In this document: positions 8,559-16,961 of the stretch, in pieces | How positions within the stretch are numbered: the stretch's first letter is position 1 | Layout of the letters: each line of letters begins with the position of its first letter | NCBI GenBank assembly: GCA_004562765.1 | Contig: SFRL01000004.1 | Coordinates: 27,095-91,094 of the forward strand | DNA length: 64,000 nt | From: a bacterium | GTDB lineage: Bacteria; Bacillota; Clostridia; Lachnospirales; Lachnospiraceae | Direction of reading: 5' to 3' | Position numbers and translations under genes: made by a program | Notes under the pieces: generated by a model | Told to the model about the DNA's origin: nothing | What the model saw: the letters and a program-made list of their open reading frames with translations, nothing else | Database searches by the model: none

Positions 8559-9779
8559 TCAATCATCGTCATCTTCCTCGTCTCGTTCATCCTCCTCGTC
8601 TTCGTCTGACTCATCCTCGTCTAATTCTTCCTCGTTTTCGTCTGATTCTTCCTCGTTTTCGTCCGATTCATCCTCCTCGTCATCATCCCCGTCGTCTGTG
8701 TCCCGGTTCAATGACGCATCCTTCTTCGCACCGTTTTTTGTCGGACTCTGATTTACAACCACCTTTTTATCATCGTCGTCATCATCATCTTCGCCGTCAT
8801 CCTCGTCTTCGTCTTTATCATCTTCAACGTCGTCATCCCGATCATCATCCGGGTCATCCACGTCATCGTCATCATCGTCCGTGTCATCGATATCGTCATC
8901 ATCATCGTCGTCATCCTTCAGGTCGTCCATGTCATCGTCATCCCGATCATCATCGTCAAACAGGTCTTGAAACTCATCGTAAAGATCATCCTCATCGTCA
9001 AGGTCATCCCCTGTGCAATGTACATAATTTCTGACATCCACACCGGTCTGCTTCAGATAACTGATCAACTCATTCATGGGCAGTTTTGCCAGTTTCGCGT
9101 AATCCAGATTTGGATTTTCCTCAATCAGCCGTTGCAACAATAATGCCTTTCCCGGTGTGATCTGATACTGTTCTGCGAGTTTTTTAAGATCGTCCGTTGC
9201 AGCAACCGACTGATCCAGAACAGAACCCGCGCCGAGCAACGATGTAAGTTCTGCATTCAATTCGTCCGAAATCTGCTGTCGCAGTTCCTCTGCGCGTTTA
9301 TCATTTTTACTATCAACAGAAAGCAGGATCATCTTCTGTGCTTCGTTCAGATACCCATGCTTTACCATCGATCCAATGATCGCATTGAGTGCTACGTCCA
9401 GATCCGTATTATCCAGATCCATATCCTCCAGAATGATCTCCCCATCTGCATTGTCTGCATTTGCTGCCAATACCTTATCACGGCTGTTGATCTCCAGTTC
9501 CACGCTCGGATTTACATCCAGATAGATCGTTGCATCTGTGCGATGACCTATCATTTGAAGTGAGATCACGCAAGCGGTCAGACAGGCTGCCGCAGATGCC
9601 AGTAGTTTCACAGCCTTCCCTGCTTTTATGGGATATCGTTTTTCATCCTTCAAATACCACTCGTCTCCGGTCGCCTGCTCCACTGGCTGCTGCCAGATTG
9701 CATCTGCATATGCAGGTGTCAACTGTCCTGCTGCTGCCTTTAGATGTTTTTTTATATCTGATTCAGCTATTCTTCTCAT
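8559..9779 (-). CDS. RsgI-like anti-sigma factor with extreme Asp/Glu-rich C-terminal tail
   Basis: A 406-residue single-pass membrane protein. One hydrophobic helix (KAVKLLASAAACLTACVISL, ~residues 55-74) separates a short cytoplasmic N-terminus from an outer RsgI-type domain with the hallmark ATIYLDVNPSVELEIN and AAQKM-like helices. From about residue 258 to the end, nearly 150 residues are mostly Asp and Glu, broken only by a short basic/polar patch (KKVVVNQSPTKNG). The gene overlaps the upstream sigma gene by the ATGA of stop and start, so the pair is translationally coupled and the product presumably sequesters that sigma factor. The tail resembles a cation-binding brush; its role is inferred. 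Confidence 0.82.
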   Translation of the reverse strand: MRRIAESDIKKHLKAAAGQLTPAYADAIWQQPVEQATGDEWYLKDEKRYPIKAGKAVKLLASAAACLTACVISLQMIGHRTDATIYLDVNPSVELEINSRDKVLAANADNADGEIILEDMDLDNTDLDVALNAIIGSMVKHGYLNEAQKMILLSVDSKNDKRAEELRQQISDELNAELTSLLGAGSVLDQSVAATDDLKKLAEQYQITPGKALLLQRLIEENPNLDYAKLAKLPMNELISYLKQTGVDVRNYVHCTGDDLDDEDDLYDEFQDLFDDDDRDDDDMDDLKDDDDDDDDIDDTDDDDDDVDDPDDDRDDDVEDDKDEDEDDGEDDDDDDDKKVVVNQSPTKNGAKKDASLNRDTDDGDDDEEDESDENEEESDENEEELDEDESDEDEEDERDEEDDDD

Positions 9780-10351
9780 AATTTTTCCTCCAATTCTTTT
9801 CGCAATTTTTTCAGCCCACGGTTATATTTTGATAAAACCGTAGAAACCGGTAGCTGTAACAATTCGCCAATTTCCCGATGTCTCATCCCCGATACCGCGT
9901 GTAAAATGATGATACGACACTCCTCCTCCGAGAGCACTTCAAAAGCTGTTTCCAAAACGATACGGTCTTCCCGGTCCTCAATCTGGCTGAAATCAAGCGG
10001 TTCTTTCACCTCATCCACAGACACTCTCGTAAAATGCTTTATCATACGATACTTTGCCAGGCAGATATTCCGTGCGATCGTAAAGATCCATGCCATCGGT
10101 TTTCCCATAGGAACATATAAATGTGCAGCCGACCGGATCTTTAAAAAAGTTTCCTGCATGGCATCCTCTGCATCCTCTCGATTGCGAAGCAGAGAAAGCG
10201 CATAAGAAAAAACAATGTTTGAAATCTGCTCATATAATTCGCAGAACGCATCTTTTTCTCCTGCTCCAATTCTGGAAAACAGTGATTCATCAAGCTTTAC
10301 TGTTTCTCTTGGTTGCGGCTCATCATAAGCCACGGCAGCAAATATCATCAT
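9776..10351 (-). CDS. ECF-type RNA polymerase sigma factor
   Basis: A 191-residue sigma-70-family factor. Region 2 is visible as AFCELYEQISNIVFSYA and DAEDAMQETFLKI; region 4 as LSEEECRIIILHAVSGM and HREIGELLQLPVSTVLSKY, the promoter-recognition helix-turn-helix. No region 1 or 3 is present, typical of the ECF group. The start at 10351 follows AGGAG by 7 nt. Coupled by ATGA to the RsgI-like gene, the presumed anti-sigma partner. Target promoters are not identifiable here. Confidence 0.9.
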   Translation of the reverse strand: MMIFAAVAYDEPQPRETVKLDESLFSRIGAGEKDAFCELYEQISNIVFSYALSLLRNREDAEDAMQETFLKIRSAAHLYVPMGKPMAWIFTIARNICLAKYRMIKHFTRVSVDEVKEPLDFSQIEDREDRIVLETAFEVLSEEECRIIILHAVSGMRHREIGELLQLPVSTVLSKYNRGLKKLRKELEEKL

Positions 10352-10471
10352 AACAATTCTCCTTGGTTTTGTTATTAATCCCCCGGTAACATTTGTCTCT
10401 GGGTGATGGCCATCTACTTATACAATGCAGAAAATATCTTTTTTATTGCATGTATGGAAAAGTTTGTAAAA

Positions 10472-10506
10472 AAAGTCATACACCTCTCATTGAAGGGTAT
10501 GACTTT
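10472..10506 (-). terminator. intrinsic terminator downstream of the Rpn-type gene
   Basis: A 10-bp stem AAAGTCATAC / GTATGACTTT with a 15-nt loop, followed on the minus strand by a run of seven T. It closes the transcript coming from 11605. Confidence 0.75.
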
Positions 10507-10535
10507 CCTGTTTTCATCCTAAATCTTATATTGAC

Positions 10536-10680
10536 TCAGACTTGTTCGTTGAACTGCCCGCTCTTTTGTAAATCCTCCAGTGTATATTGCTGGATCTTTT
10601 CATTCTTGATGATTCTGTCTGCATACTTTTCTCCCGATAAAATTTGTCTTCGTACATCTACATTACGAATGGTAACGGAT
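10536..10680 (-). pseudogene. orphan coding fragment without start codon
   Basis: Downstream of and slightly overlapping the Rpn-type stop, another frame stays open for ~47 codons and reads TIRNVDVRRQILSGEKYADR then IQQYTLEDLQKSG, ending at TGA 10536. The composition looks protein-like but no ATG, GTG or TTG start is in frame. It may be the tail of a frameshifted Rpn-type gene or of another deleted gene. I do not recognise the family. Confidence 0.35.
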
Positions 10681-11605
10681 ATCCGGCCTCTTCCATCCTC
10701 TTTTCCAACTCCTGTACCGAAATACCCAACTTTTCTGCACCACGGGCAGCGCTGTAATCACCGTCGCGAACAGAAGCGTATATTTCTTCCATTCGGCCTT
10801 CTTTTCTTCCTTCCTCCTTATGATCTTCCCACGCTTTACACATATCATTTCCCCCTTCCAAATCATTAAAAGGTATCTCTGTCCCCAAAAATGTATTGAT
10901 TACTGAAATTGATTCATTATCCATTGTTGAGAACCGCTTTCTATTTTCCAACAAACGGCTCATTGCCTGATTATCGTTTGAATATTTTATAATCTCAAGC
11001 ACTGCACCAAGTGTCGTCCGAAAGCTGTGAAAATCTTTGATTTCCTGTGGTACAAGCAGATTGATCCGGTAATCCGGCAAATATGGCTTTAATCGTTCAT
11101 CGACCTTTTGAAACATCTCATGCAGACTTCTCGGGCCATCCCACTCGTCCTCACCCCAATATAACGTAATTGTGATGACCGGGGTCAAACGATCCTCTTT
11201 ATGAAACCCCGATAAAAACTCTGCACCCGATCCGAGTTCCGACTGTTCTCTGTGCTTCGCAGCCGCTTCCTTCACCTGCGAATTATAATTCAACGCATCA
11301 TATACCATATTTTTAACCGGCATCGCATAATGGACTTCTGTCTGGTTTTCTACTCCGATCAGTACAATATACATCTCACCGGTGTATTTAATAACTGCGC
11401 GTTTTAACAGGTCTCTCCACTTCTGCTGCGCTTTTACTTGTTTTTTGCCAATGCCCCATGTCGATAAAATCTCTGTTGTATCACGCTCTTCCAGCTCGTC
11501 CGCAGTGATCACCTGCTCCCCTCCAAACAAGACATAATTGCACAGGTCCGCAAACCGTTCATTGTCAGCAAGGTATTCCTTTGCTTTAGTATCTTTTTCT
11601 CCCAT
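10658..11605 (-). CDS. Rpn family recombination-promoting nuclease / PD-(D/E)XK putative transposase
   Basis: A 315-residue protein of the Rpn (YhgA-like, PD-(D/E)XK) family, common in multiple copies in Lachnospiraceae. Characteristic parts are NERFADLCNYVLFGGEQVI at the N-terminus, YIVLIGVENQTEVHYAMPVK (the nuclease core), DALNYNSQVKE, and a charged C-terminus (EGRKEGRMEE) with a small helix-turn-helix-like end (AARGAEKLGISVQELEKRM). Family members cut DNA and promote RecA-independent recombination. The ribosome site is weak. No inverted repeats typical of an insertion sequence are visible, so this is a solitary gene. Confidence 0.8.
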   Translation of the reverse strand: MGEKDTKAKEYLADNERFADLCNYVLFGGEQVITADELEERDTTEILSTWGIGKKQVKAQQKWRDLLKRAVIKYTGEMYIVLIGVENQTEVHYAMPVKNMVYDALNYNSQVKEAAAKHREQSELGSGAEFLSGFHKEDRLTPVITITLYWGEDEWDGPRSLHEMFQKVDERLKPYLPDYRINLLVPQEIKDFHSFRTTLGAVLEIIKYSNDNQAMSRLLENRKRFSTMDNESISVINTFLGTEIPFNDLEGGNDMCKAWEDHKEEGRKEGRMEEIYASVRDGDYSAARGAEKLGISVQELEKRMEEAGYPLPFVM

Positions 11606-11875
11606 TTATTCTATGTTGCTCCGCAGCCGTTTCAAACGGCACACGACTCCTTATTTGTATTTTGGCGCAACACTCACCTATACAGATCATTACACTGCAC
11701 GACTGATCCGTCTTTTGGGATTAGAAAAAGATACTCAGAGCTTAATTTTAGTATACACATTGAGATAGAAATTTCAACTAAAATATCATATTTTTTACAA
11801 AAGAAAAGCACGAAAAGAGGCCAGAAAAAATCCAGTGTAAATGTGCACTTTCGCTTTTAACGATTACCGTTCTCC

Positions 11876-13321
11876 TCAATCTTTATAAAGACCCGGCTTA
11901 TTCTGTGCATCAAAGTTTCCTACTACAAGACCGTTTGCGATCAGAGTCATATCTCCTTCCTGCTCATAAGAAACATTGTATACCTTCAAAGGAAATGCGA
12001 ATATCCGGGTACCGGCAACTTCAGCATACGTTCCGTTCTCGGTTTTTACCTCATCCTGCACTTCCAGTTTATCAGCGCGTTTCCAGCCTTCTCTTGTAAG
12101 GACCGGATGATCCGGAGTAAGCTGCAATATCCTGCCTTTCATAAGCACTGTGAGACATTGATCTTCCAGCCCACGCCAAACAGTTCTGATCGTTGCCATA
12201 CCATTTTCAGTTTTTACCCTGTCTCCCTTACGCAGATATCTGACCTCTCTTTGTGTACCATCACACATAGAGATCAAGGTATTTTCCACCAGACATCCCC
12301 ACATAATGGAAACGGGCGGTATCTTTCGATAACACTCCGCTTCAAATTGCATCTGATCTGAAGATGTTACCGCAAAATAAGATCTGTTTATTTTGCTGCT
12401 TCCGGAAACCGTCCACTCAATCTTTAATAACATCAGGTAATCAAAGATATGTTCCTTCCAGCCGCCTTCATATAAAAATGCACTATCCCACTTGTCGAGA
12501 CATTCCCAGCTGACCTTCATTCCGGAAATGGTTGTTTTGATCTTCTGCTCGGGTATCAGATTCCCACTCCCTGCAACCATATAGTAACCGAAATCATTGC
12601 CTCTGTCCGTAAGAAAACAGGATGCCTGTGCATTTTTGATCCGGATAGTCGTAGAATCTGCTGAAACCGAGCCTTTTGTCGGAACCATGAAATACGGCTG
12701 CCCTTGTGCATTCTTTCCGAATTTACACAGATAATCCAGATCCGTTCTGTCATCCGGCTCGCAGGATAATGCAATATTGATCGTATCATTTCCGTTACTT
12801 AACATTCCTTTTTGTTTCTGCGGATGAATGACCTCTACATCCTTCACAAAAGGAGATTCCGTAAAGGTTTCCATAGCTGTAGCCCATTCTTCCGCTGTTT
12901 CTCCCTCGACAATCCAGCCTGCATTTACGACTACCAGCACATCATCGATACTTTTCCCTTCGGATAAATGTAACTCCTCTGTCACCAGATAGGACAAACG
13001 ATTTGTCTCATCTGCCCTGATATCCTCCAGTTTTTCCAAAACATCGAATGTTTCAGCATCCACCAGTTCTCCATACATTTGAATTTCCCGGCACTTTGGA
13101 AGTTGTATATCCGCACGAACCTGAAAGGTATTCCGCTCCGGCAAATATCCACAGGTCACTTGAAAATTAAAGTATTCTTCCCCTGTCTTAAAATCTCCAT
13201 CTTCCTGAATAAACTTCACCCTGCTTTTCTCTGCATTTTCATCCCTCAGGATCCGATTTCCGGATTGAAACTGCCTGAGACTGTCTAACGGATATTGCTT
13301 CTTTGCCAATTGCTTTCCCAT
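11876..13321 (-). CDS. Hint-domain (bacterial intein-like) protein with unknown N-terminal region
   Basis: A 481-residue protein. Residues ~343-469 form a Hint module: Cys343 in GCLVENTLISMCDG (block A), LTPDHPVLTREGW (block B, with the T-x-x-H motif), VYNVSYEQEGDMTL (block F) and ANGLVVGN (block G). The final Asn469 is kept, but the usual His before it is Gly and the next residue is Phe rather than Cys, Ser or Thr, so true splicing is unlikely; N-terminal autocleavage at Cys343 is plausible. The first 342 residues match nothing I know. There is no signal peptide. The start follows GAGGGGA. It stands alone between the Rpn gene and a terminator. Confidence 0.78.
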   Translation of the reverse strand: MGKQLAKKQYPLDSLRQFQSGNRILRDENAEKSRVKFIQEDGDFKTGEEYFNFQVTCGYLPERNTFQVRADIQLPKCREIQMYGELVDAETFDVLEKLEDIRADETNRLSYLVTEELHLSEGKSIDDVLVVVNAGWIVEGETAEEWATAMETFTESPFVKDVEVIHPQKQKGMLSNGNDTINIALSCEPDDRTDLDYLCKFGKNAQGQPYFMVPTKGSVSADSTTIRIKNAQASCFLTDRGNDFGYYMVAGSGNLIPEQKIKTTISGMKVSWECLDKWDSAFLYEGGWKEHIFDYLMLLKIEWTVSGSSKINRSYFAVTSSDQMQFEAECYRKIPPVSIMWGCLVENTLISMCDGTQREVRYLRKGDRVKTENGMATIRTVWRGLEDQCLTVLMKGRILQLTPDHPVLTREGWKRADKLEVQDEVKTENGTYAEVAGTRIFAFPLKVYNVSYEQEGDMTLIANGLVVGNFDAQNKPGLYKD

Positions 13322-13446
13322 TTCATTCCCCTCTCTTTCTGATGTCTGATAAAATCATAGTACACTGAAAAAAATATTCATGCTATGAGATATTCTTCAC
13401 CCTTTGATGCATTATTATAAACCCGCGAAACGGCTGAAAATATCAA

Positions 13447-13479
13447 AACCCCGGTGCAGACAAATGCTGCACCGGGGTT
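13447..13479 (-). terminator. strong intrinsic terminator of the sigma/anti-sigma operon
   Basis: A perfect 13-bp GC-rich stem AACCCCGGTGCAG / CTGCACCGGGGTT with a 7-nt loop; TTTT then AT-rich sequence follows on the minus strand. Confidence 0.88.
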
Positions 13480-13507
13480 CCTCATCAAAAATAATATGCA
13501 CTTTTTA

Positions 13508-14284
13508 CTACTTGATCTCCGTTGCCATATCCACCATCTCCTGCGCGCTCAGATCCACATCAAATCCTGCCAGCGTATACGTCTGGCCATCTTTGATCCA
13601 CCATAAGCTGTAATAGGTTTGCTCCTGACGCTCATCTGAGCCATAGGAGATATTAAGTGATCCTGCATCCTGTGCTGCTGCTTCCTCCGCAGTCGGCTCC
13701 TCATTGGGCGGAAGGAACAGATACTGATCTACCAGATAATAATAGGTCACTCCATTCTGTTCCACGATTTCTGCACGCTCAAGCTCCGAATCACTGAGAA
13801 CTGTCGAGCCTTCTTTTACGATATAGTTCAGACGTTTTCCGTTCTTTTCATAGGTCACATTCAGTTCCGACTCATCCTTCACTTTGACATGGCTCTCATC
13901 CACCGCATCAAAATCTGCGATCGATGCATCTGCAAATGCATAACCGTTGTCGAAAGCTTCCGGTGCATTCACCGTCACATCCAGCTCATTTTCCAGCTTC
14001 CCGATATCCGAAAAATCACTGGTCTGTGAACCGGGTCTCGTTCCTCCCACATATCCGGCTATCTTACCTCCTGCCATACATACCGTTCCGGTCAGTACAC
14101 ACAATGCTGCTGCCACGATCGCTACCTTCTTTACGCTCATCTTTTTCATATAAATGACCTCCTTTTTCTGCCGCGCGATCTGCGCGTCAATCCGCTGCTT
14201 CAGATCAGCCGGCGGGTCATAGGAGTATGCATCTGCATAAAGCGCGTTTTTGATCCGTTCTTCCTCTATATGCCTGCTTTGCAT
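13508..14284 (-). CDS. putative membrane anti-sigma factor paired with the second ECF sigma
   Basis: A 258-residue single-pass protein. A cytoplasmic ~48-residue N-terminus is followed by one helix (VAIVAAALCVLTGTVCMAGG) and an outer region of ~190 residues with an unassigned fold resembling DUF4367-type domains (NVTYEKNGKRLNYIV, SLWWIKDGQTYTLAGF). The gene overlaps the end of the sigma gene by 19 nt, with AGGAGG 7 nt before ATG 14284, the layout of a sigma/anti-sigma pair. The anti-sigma role is inferred from position and topology. Confidence 0.7.
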   Translation of the reverse strand: MQSRHIEEERIKNALYADAYSYDPPADLKQRIDAQIARQKKEVIYMKKMSVKKVAIVAAALCVLTGTVCMAGGKIAGYVGGTRPGSQTSDFSDIGKLENELDVTVNAPEAFDNGYAFADASIADFDAVDESHVKVKDESELNVTYEKNGKRLNYIVKEGSTVLSDSELERAEIVEQNGVTYYYLVDQYLFLPPNEEPTAEEAAAQDAGSLNISYGSDERQEQTYYSLWWIKDGQTYTLAGFDVDLSAQEMVDMATEIK

Positions 14285-14844
14285 ACCATTACCTCCTGTT
14301 CTATCTCGCTCTCCAAAAGCGCCCGTAAATTCTTTCTGGCCGTAAACAATCTGGACTTGACTGTCCCCTCCATACATTCCATGACTCTGGCGATCTCCTT
14401 TGTGCCAAGTCCGTTAAAATAATAGAGGATCACTGTCGTCCGCTGCCGATACTCCAGCCTTCGGATCGCTTCTGCGATTGCCCGTTCCTGCTCATCCTGT
14501 AACACCTTGACTGCGGGAGAATCTGCCGTGGATGTATCCGCCAGCTCCAGGATCCGCTCCTCCGGCCGCTCTTTGGCATTCTTTTTCGCGATCTGCCAAG
14601 CCGTGCGGTTTAAGATCCGGTACAGCCAGTAGCGAAACTGCTCGTCTTTTTTGAGCTTGTCACAGTTCAGATACGCCTTGATAAAAGTTTCCTGGGTCAC
14701 ATCTTCTCCGTCTGCCCGATTGCCGGTGATCATGCACGCCGTGCGATACAGTCTGTCATAATACTGCTCATAGAGTTTGTCAAAGGCTGACCGCTCGCCT
14801 TTCTTCATGCGCCGGACAAGCTCCAGTTCCTCCGCTGCTTCCAA
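14266..14844 (-). CDS. ECF-type RNA polymerase sigma factor (TTG start)
   Basis: A 192-residue ECF sigma factor. Region 2 shows AFDKLYEQYYDRLYRTA and DGEDVTQETFIKAYLN; region 4 shows YRQRTTVILYYFNGLGTKEI and MEGTVKSRLFTARKNLRALL. The only start with a good ribosome site is TTG 14844, 7 nt after AGGAGG; the ATG between them is out of frame. It leads a two-gene operon with the membrane protein downstream and ends at the strong terminator at 13447-13479. Confidence 0.88.
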   Translation of the reverse strand: MEAAEELELVRRMKKGERSAFDKLYEQYYDRLYRTACMITGNRADGEDVTQETFIKAYLNCDKLKKDEQFRYWLYRILNRTAWQIAKKNAKERPEERILELADTSTADSPAVKVLQDEQERAIAEAIRRLEYRQRTTVILYYFNGLGTKEIARVMECMEGTVKSRLFTARKNLRALLESEIEQEVMVCKAGI

Positions 14845-14960
14845 AGCACATCCTCCTTTCTGCAACTGTTCATTCCCTCACAGTTACGTTTTCTTTTTGC
14901 TCTTTCTTAGGTGCACCTGTATATAAGAGCAGGCAAAGATAAAAACGGTTCAAAATATTT

Positions 14961-14999
14961 GAAAAAAGTCATACTCTTTTTTTAGAGCACGACTTTTTC
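14961..14999 (-). terminator. intrinsic terminator of the HAD operon
   Basis: GAAAAAGTC pairs with GACTTTTTTC on the minus strand, with an inner CTCT/AGAG stem, ending in T6. It overlaps the stop codon of the HAD gene. Confidence 0.7.
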
Positions 15000-15572
15000 C
15001 ACAACTGCATAATCTCCGGCAAAAACAATTCCCTTCATGCCCACACGTTCTGCCGCCTCCACATTCTCAGGACGGTCATCGATGAATACGCATTCCTGCG
15101 GCACCAGATCATAGGTCTCACACAACAGTTCATAGATGCGCGTATCCGGCTTGATGAGATGCACGTCAGAGGATACCATCACACCGTCAAAAAAATTCAT
15201 ATCATAATGTTTCGGAAAATAGTCATAGAAATGATTGCAGGCATTGGAGAGCACATAGATATGGTAGCCTGCCTCACGGCAGCGGTGGCAGAATTCCTTT
15301 GCCCCCGCGATCGGGCGCATACAGATATCCCATTGTGCCACGCACTCCTTCAGTTTCGCATGCAGTTCCTTTGGCAGATGCTCCTTCGCCAGATCATAGC
15401 GCTGCTCATTTGTGATCTCGCCCCGGTCACCCATGAGCCAGATCTCACTCTCGAACAGATGCGTCAGGATCAGCTGCTTTTCTTCCTCTGTCTCGCATAC
15501 TTTGTCTAAGATTACATGTGGATCATAGGACAGCAGTACATTTCCCATGTCCAGTATCACATTTTTTATCAT
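14982..15572 (-). CDS. HAD-superfamily phosphatase (YihX-like)
   Basis: A 196-residue HAD hydrolase, probably acting on a small sugar phosphate. Motif I is ILDMGNVLLSYD, in which the second Asp of the usual DxDxT is replaced by G-N as in YihX-type phosphatases. Motif II is YVLSNACNHF, motif III LIKPDTRIYE, and motif IV ECVFIDDRPENVEAAERVGM. The start at 15572 lies 8 nt after AGGAG, 17 nt behind the upstream HAD gene. Substrate unknown. Confidence 0.87.
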   Translation of the reverse strand: MIKNVILDMGNVLLSYDPHVILDKVCETEEEKQLILTHLFESEIWLMGDRGEITNEQRYDLAKEHLPKELHAKLKECVAQWDICMRPIAGAKEFCHRCREAGYHIYVLSNACNHFYDYFPKHYDMNFFDGVMVSSDVHLIKPDTRIYELLCETYDLVPQECVFIDDRPENVEAAERVGMKGIVFAGDYAVVEKVVL

Positions 15573-15588
15573 CTCACAGTCTCCTTTC

Positions 15589-16263
15589 TCACACATCAGT
15601 GGATCTTCCATCCGGGCGCTCCAAATACTTCTTCACAGCAAACAGATCCGGCAGGACTGCTGTTGCCAGCGAACGTATCTCTTCGGTCGGACTTTTAAGA
15701 TCCGGCACCATGATCGCCGGAATTTCTGCCGCAGCAAGTGCCCGGATACCGTTATAGGAATCCTCCACGCCGAAGGCGCGCTTTGGCTCGACCCCCAGCA
15801 CCGCGCATGCCTTCAGAAAAATGTCCGGTTCCGGCTTGCTTCTTTGCACCATATCTCCGCAGATCACCGCATCAAAATAGGAGATCAGACCGCCATCGCG
15901 CAATTCCTGCTCCACAATCTCGCGTCTCGTGGATGAAGCAAGCGCCACCTTCTTATTATGCAATTGCAAAAATTTCAAAAGTTCCGCTGCACCTGCCTTC
16001 TTCGGCAGTCTGCCGCCGCCATAGCGGGTGTGGAACAGATCTGACATCTCTTTCTTGTAAGTGTCATAGGGAAAATCCGCCCCGTAATGCTCCAACATGA
16101 TCGCGCGGCTCATCTCCCTTGTCGTGCCAAGGCAGGCATGACACTGTGATTCAATATCCGGAATACCGTATTTGTCCGCAACTTCCTTCCAGCATTCCAC
16201 GACTTTGACCTCTGAATCAAAGATCACGCCATCCATATCAAACAGTACTGCATCAAAATCCAT
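15589..16263 (-). CDS. HAD-superfamily hydrolase, beta-phosphoglucomutase-like
   Basis: A 224-residue HAD subfamily IA enzyme. Motif I is LFDMDGVIFDSE, with both catalytic Asp; motif II is VALASSTRREIVEQ; motif III KPEPDIFLKA; motif IV FGVEDSYNGIRAL. Together these fit the beta-phosphoglucomutase/phosphatase-like group. ATG 16263 was chosen as the residue just before the first HAD strand; no strong ribosome site is visible, and translation may depend on the upstream MGMT-family gene 44 nt away. The substrate is probably a sugar phosphate. Confidence 0.85.
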   Translation of the reverse strand: MDFDAVLFDMDGVIFDSEVKVVECWKEVADKYGIPDIESQCHACLGTTREMSRAIMLEHYGADFPYDTYKKEMSDLFHTRYGGGRLPKKAGAAELLKFLQLHNKKVALASSTRREIVEQELRDGGLISYFDAVICGDMVQRSKPEPDIFLKACAVLGVEPKRAFGVEDSYNGIRALAAAEIPAIMVPDLKSPTEEIRSLATAVLPDLFAVKKYLERPDGRSTDV

Positions 16264-16283
16264 CTTTTTCACCACATGCCAAA

Positions 16284-16303
16284 GGCAGACATTTCTGTCT
16301 GCC
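16284..16303 (-). other. tetraloop hairpin between MGMT-family and HAD genes
   Basis: A perfect 8-bp stem GGCAGACA / TGTCTGCC closing a 4-nt loop that reads GAAA on the minus-strand RNA, a GNRA tetraloop. It sits 20 nt before the HAD start with no T-run, so it more likely affects stability or translation than termination. Confidence 0.4.
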
Positions 16304-16307
16304 TGAT

Positions 16308-16658
16308 CTACATCCTTTCCAATTCTTCTAATGCCAGTCTCGTCCACTGATATTTTTTCAGATCAACAACTCCATCCGGGCACGGGATCCCGTCTGCTTC
16401 CAGCAGTTCGATCTGACGGTTTCCGCCTCCGAACGCAAAAGCCGCCGACACTTCACCCATACGGTTTACCACACGATAACACGGGATCGCGTCCGGGTCC
16501 GGATTCACGTGCAATGCATAGCCCACGACACGTGCCCAACGCCGGTTTCCCGCCAACGCTGCCACCTGCCCGTAAGTTGCCACTTTTCCGCGCGGGATCT
16601 GACGCACGACTTCATAGATTTTTTCAAAAGAACTTTGTCTTTCGTCTCCGTCACACAC
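16308..16658 (-). CDS. MGMT-family DNA alkyl-repair protein (PCYRV active site)
   Basis: A 116-residue protein holding only the C-terminal DNA-binding and active-site domain of O6-alkylguanine DNA methyltransferases. VVRQIPRGKVATYGQVA is the DNA-binding helix-turn-helix region, NRRWARVVGYAL carries the Arg finger, and IPCYRVVNRMGEVS is the active-site loop. The alkyl-accepting Cys is kept, but the usual His after it is Tyr. GTG 16658, 9 nt after GGAGG, was preferred over ATG 16667, which nearly touches the ribosome site. It could be a true transferase or an alkyltransferase-like damage sensor. Confidence 0.83.
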   Translation of the reverse strand: MCDGDERQSSFEKIYEVVRQIPRGKVATYGQVAALAGNRRWARVVGYALHVNPDPDAIPCYRVVNRMGEVSAAFAFGGGNRQIELLEADGIPCPDGVVDLKKYQWTRLALEELERM

Positions 16659-16829
16659 TGCAAGCATCCTCCGTTTATGGTATTCTTGGTTTTTTAGTAT
16701 ACCATTTCGAACGGAAAAAGCCAATATTTTTAGCAAGGCACCTATGCGTAATGGATCCGTCCAGAAACGCAATTGTCAATGTAGTATTCCCCTTTTGGGG
16801 GAGACTGCAGGGGGATGCCTGCAGTCCGT

Positions 16830-16961
16830 AAATAAATAAAAGTAAGCAAGACCCACATAACTGTCGGCTGCTCCGTAATAAACGGCGATCTTTCCAGATT
16901 CTGAGTCATGGATCGTTGCACACGGAAAGCATACGTTGGGCACAAAGCCGCGTCCATGCAA
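16830..16961 (-). pseudogene. GH130 glycoside phosphorylase remnant (C-terminus only)
   Basis: A minus-strand frame of ~45 codons reads HGRGFVPNVCFPCATI then KIAVYYGAADSYVGLAY, the conserved end of GH130 mannoside phosphorylases (normally ~320-400 residues). It opens just after an in-frame TGA and has no ribosome site; everything N-terminal is gone. A 12-bp inverted copy of its GCAGCCGACA region lies at 16985-16996, suggesting a rearrangement at the break point. The rest of the 16659-17005 gap shows only a 9-bp hairpin (16803-16826). Confidence 0.72.

Noticed and set aside
8570..9000. Short-period repeats that could suggest a CRISPR or satellite array
   Set aside because: The repeats are simple triplets encoding Asp and Glu in one frame of an intact gene, without spacers.
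8711..9034. A His/Arg-rich plus-strand ORF that looks like a metal-binding protein
   Set aside because: It is the antisense of the Asp/Glu codon repeats in the RsgI-like gene; His codons arise from reversed GAT/GAC triplets, and no ribosome site precedes it.
10658..11605. A complete insertion sequence around the Rpn-type gene
   Set aside because: No terminal inverted repeats or target-site duplication are visible, and Rpn proteins are usually solitary genes.
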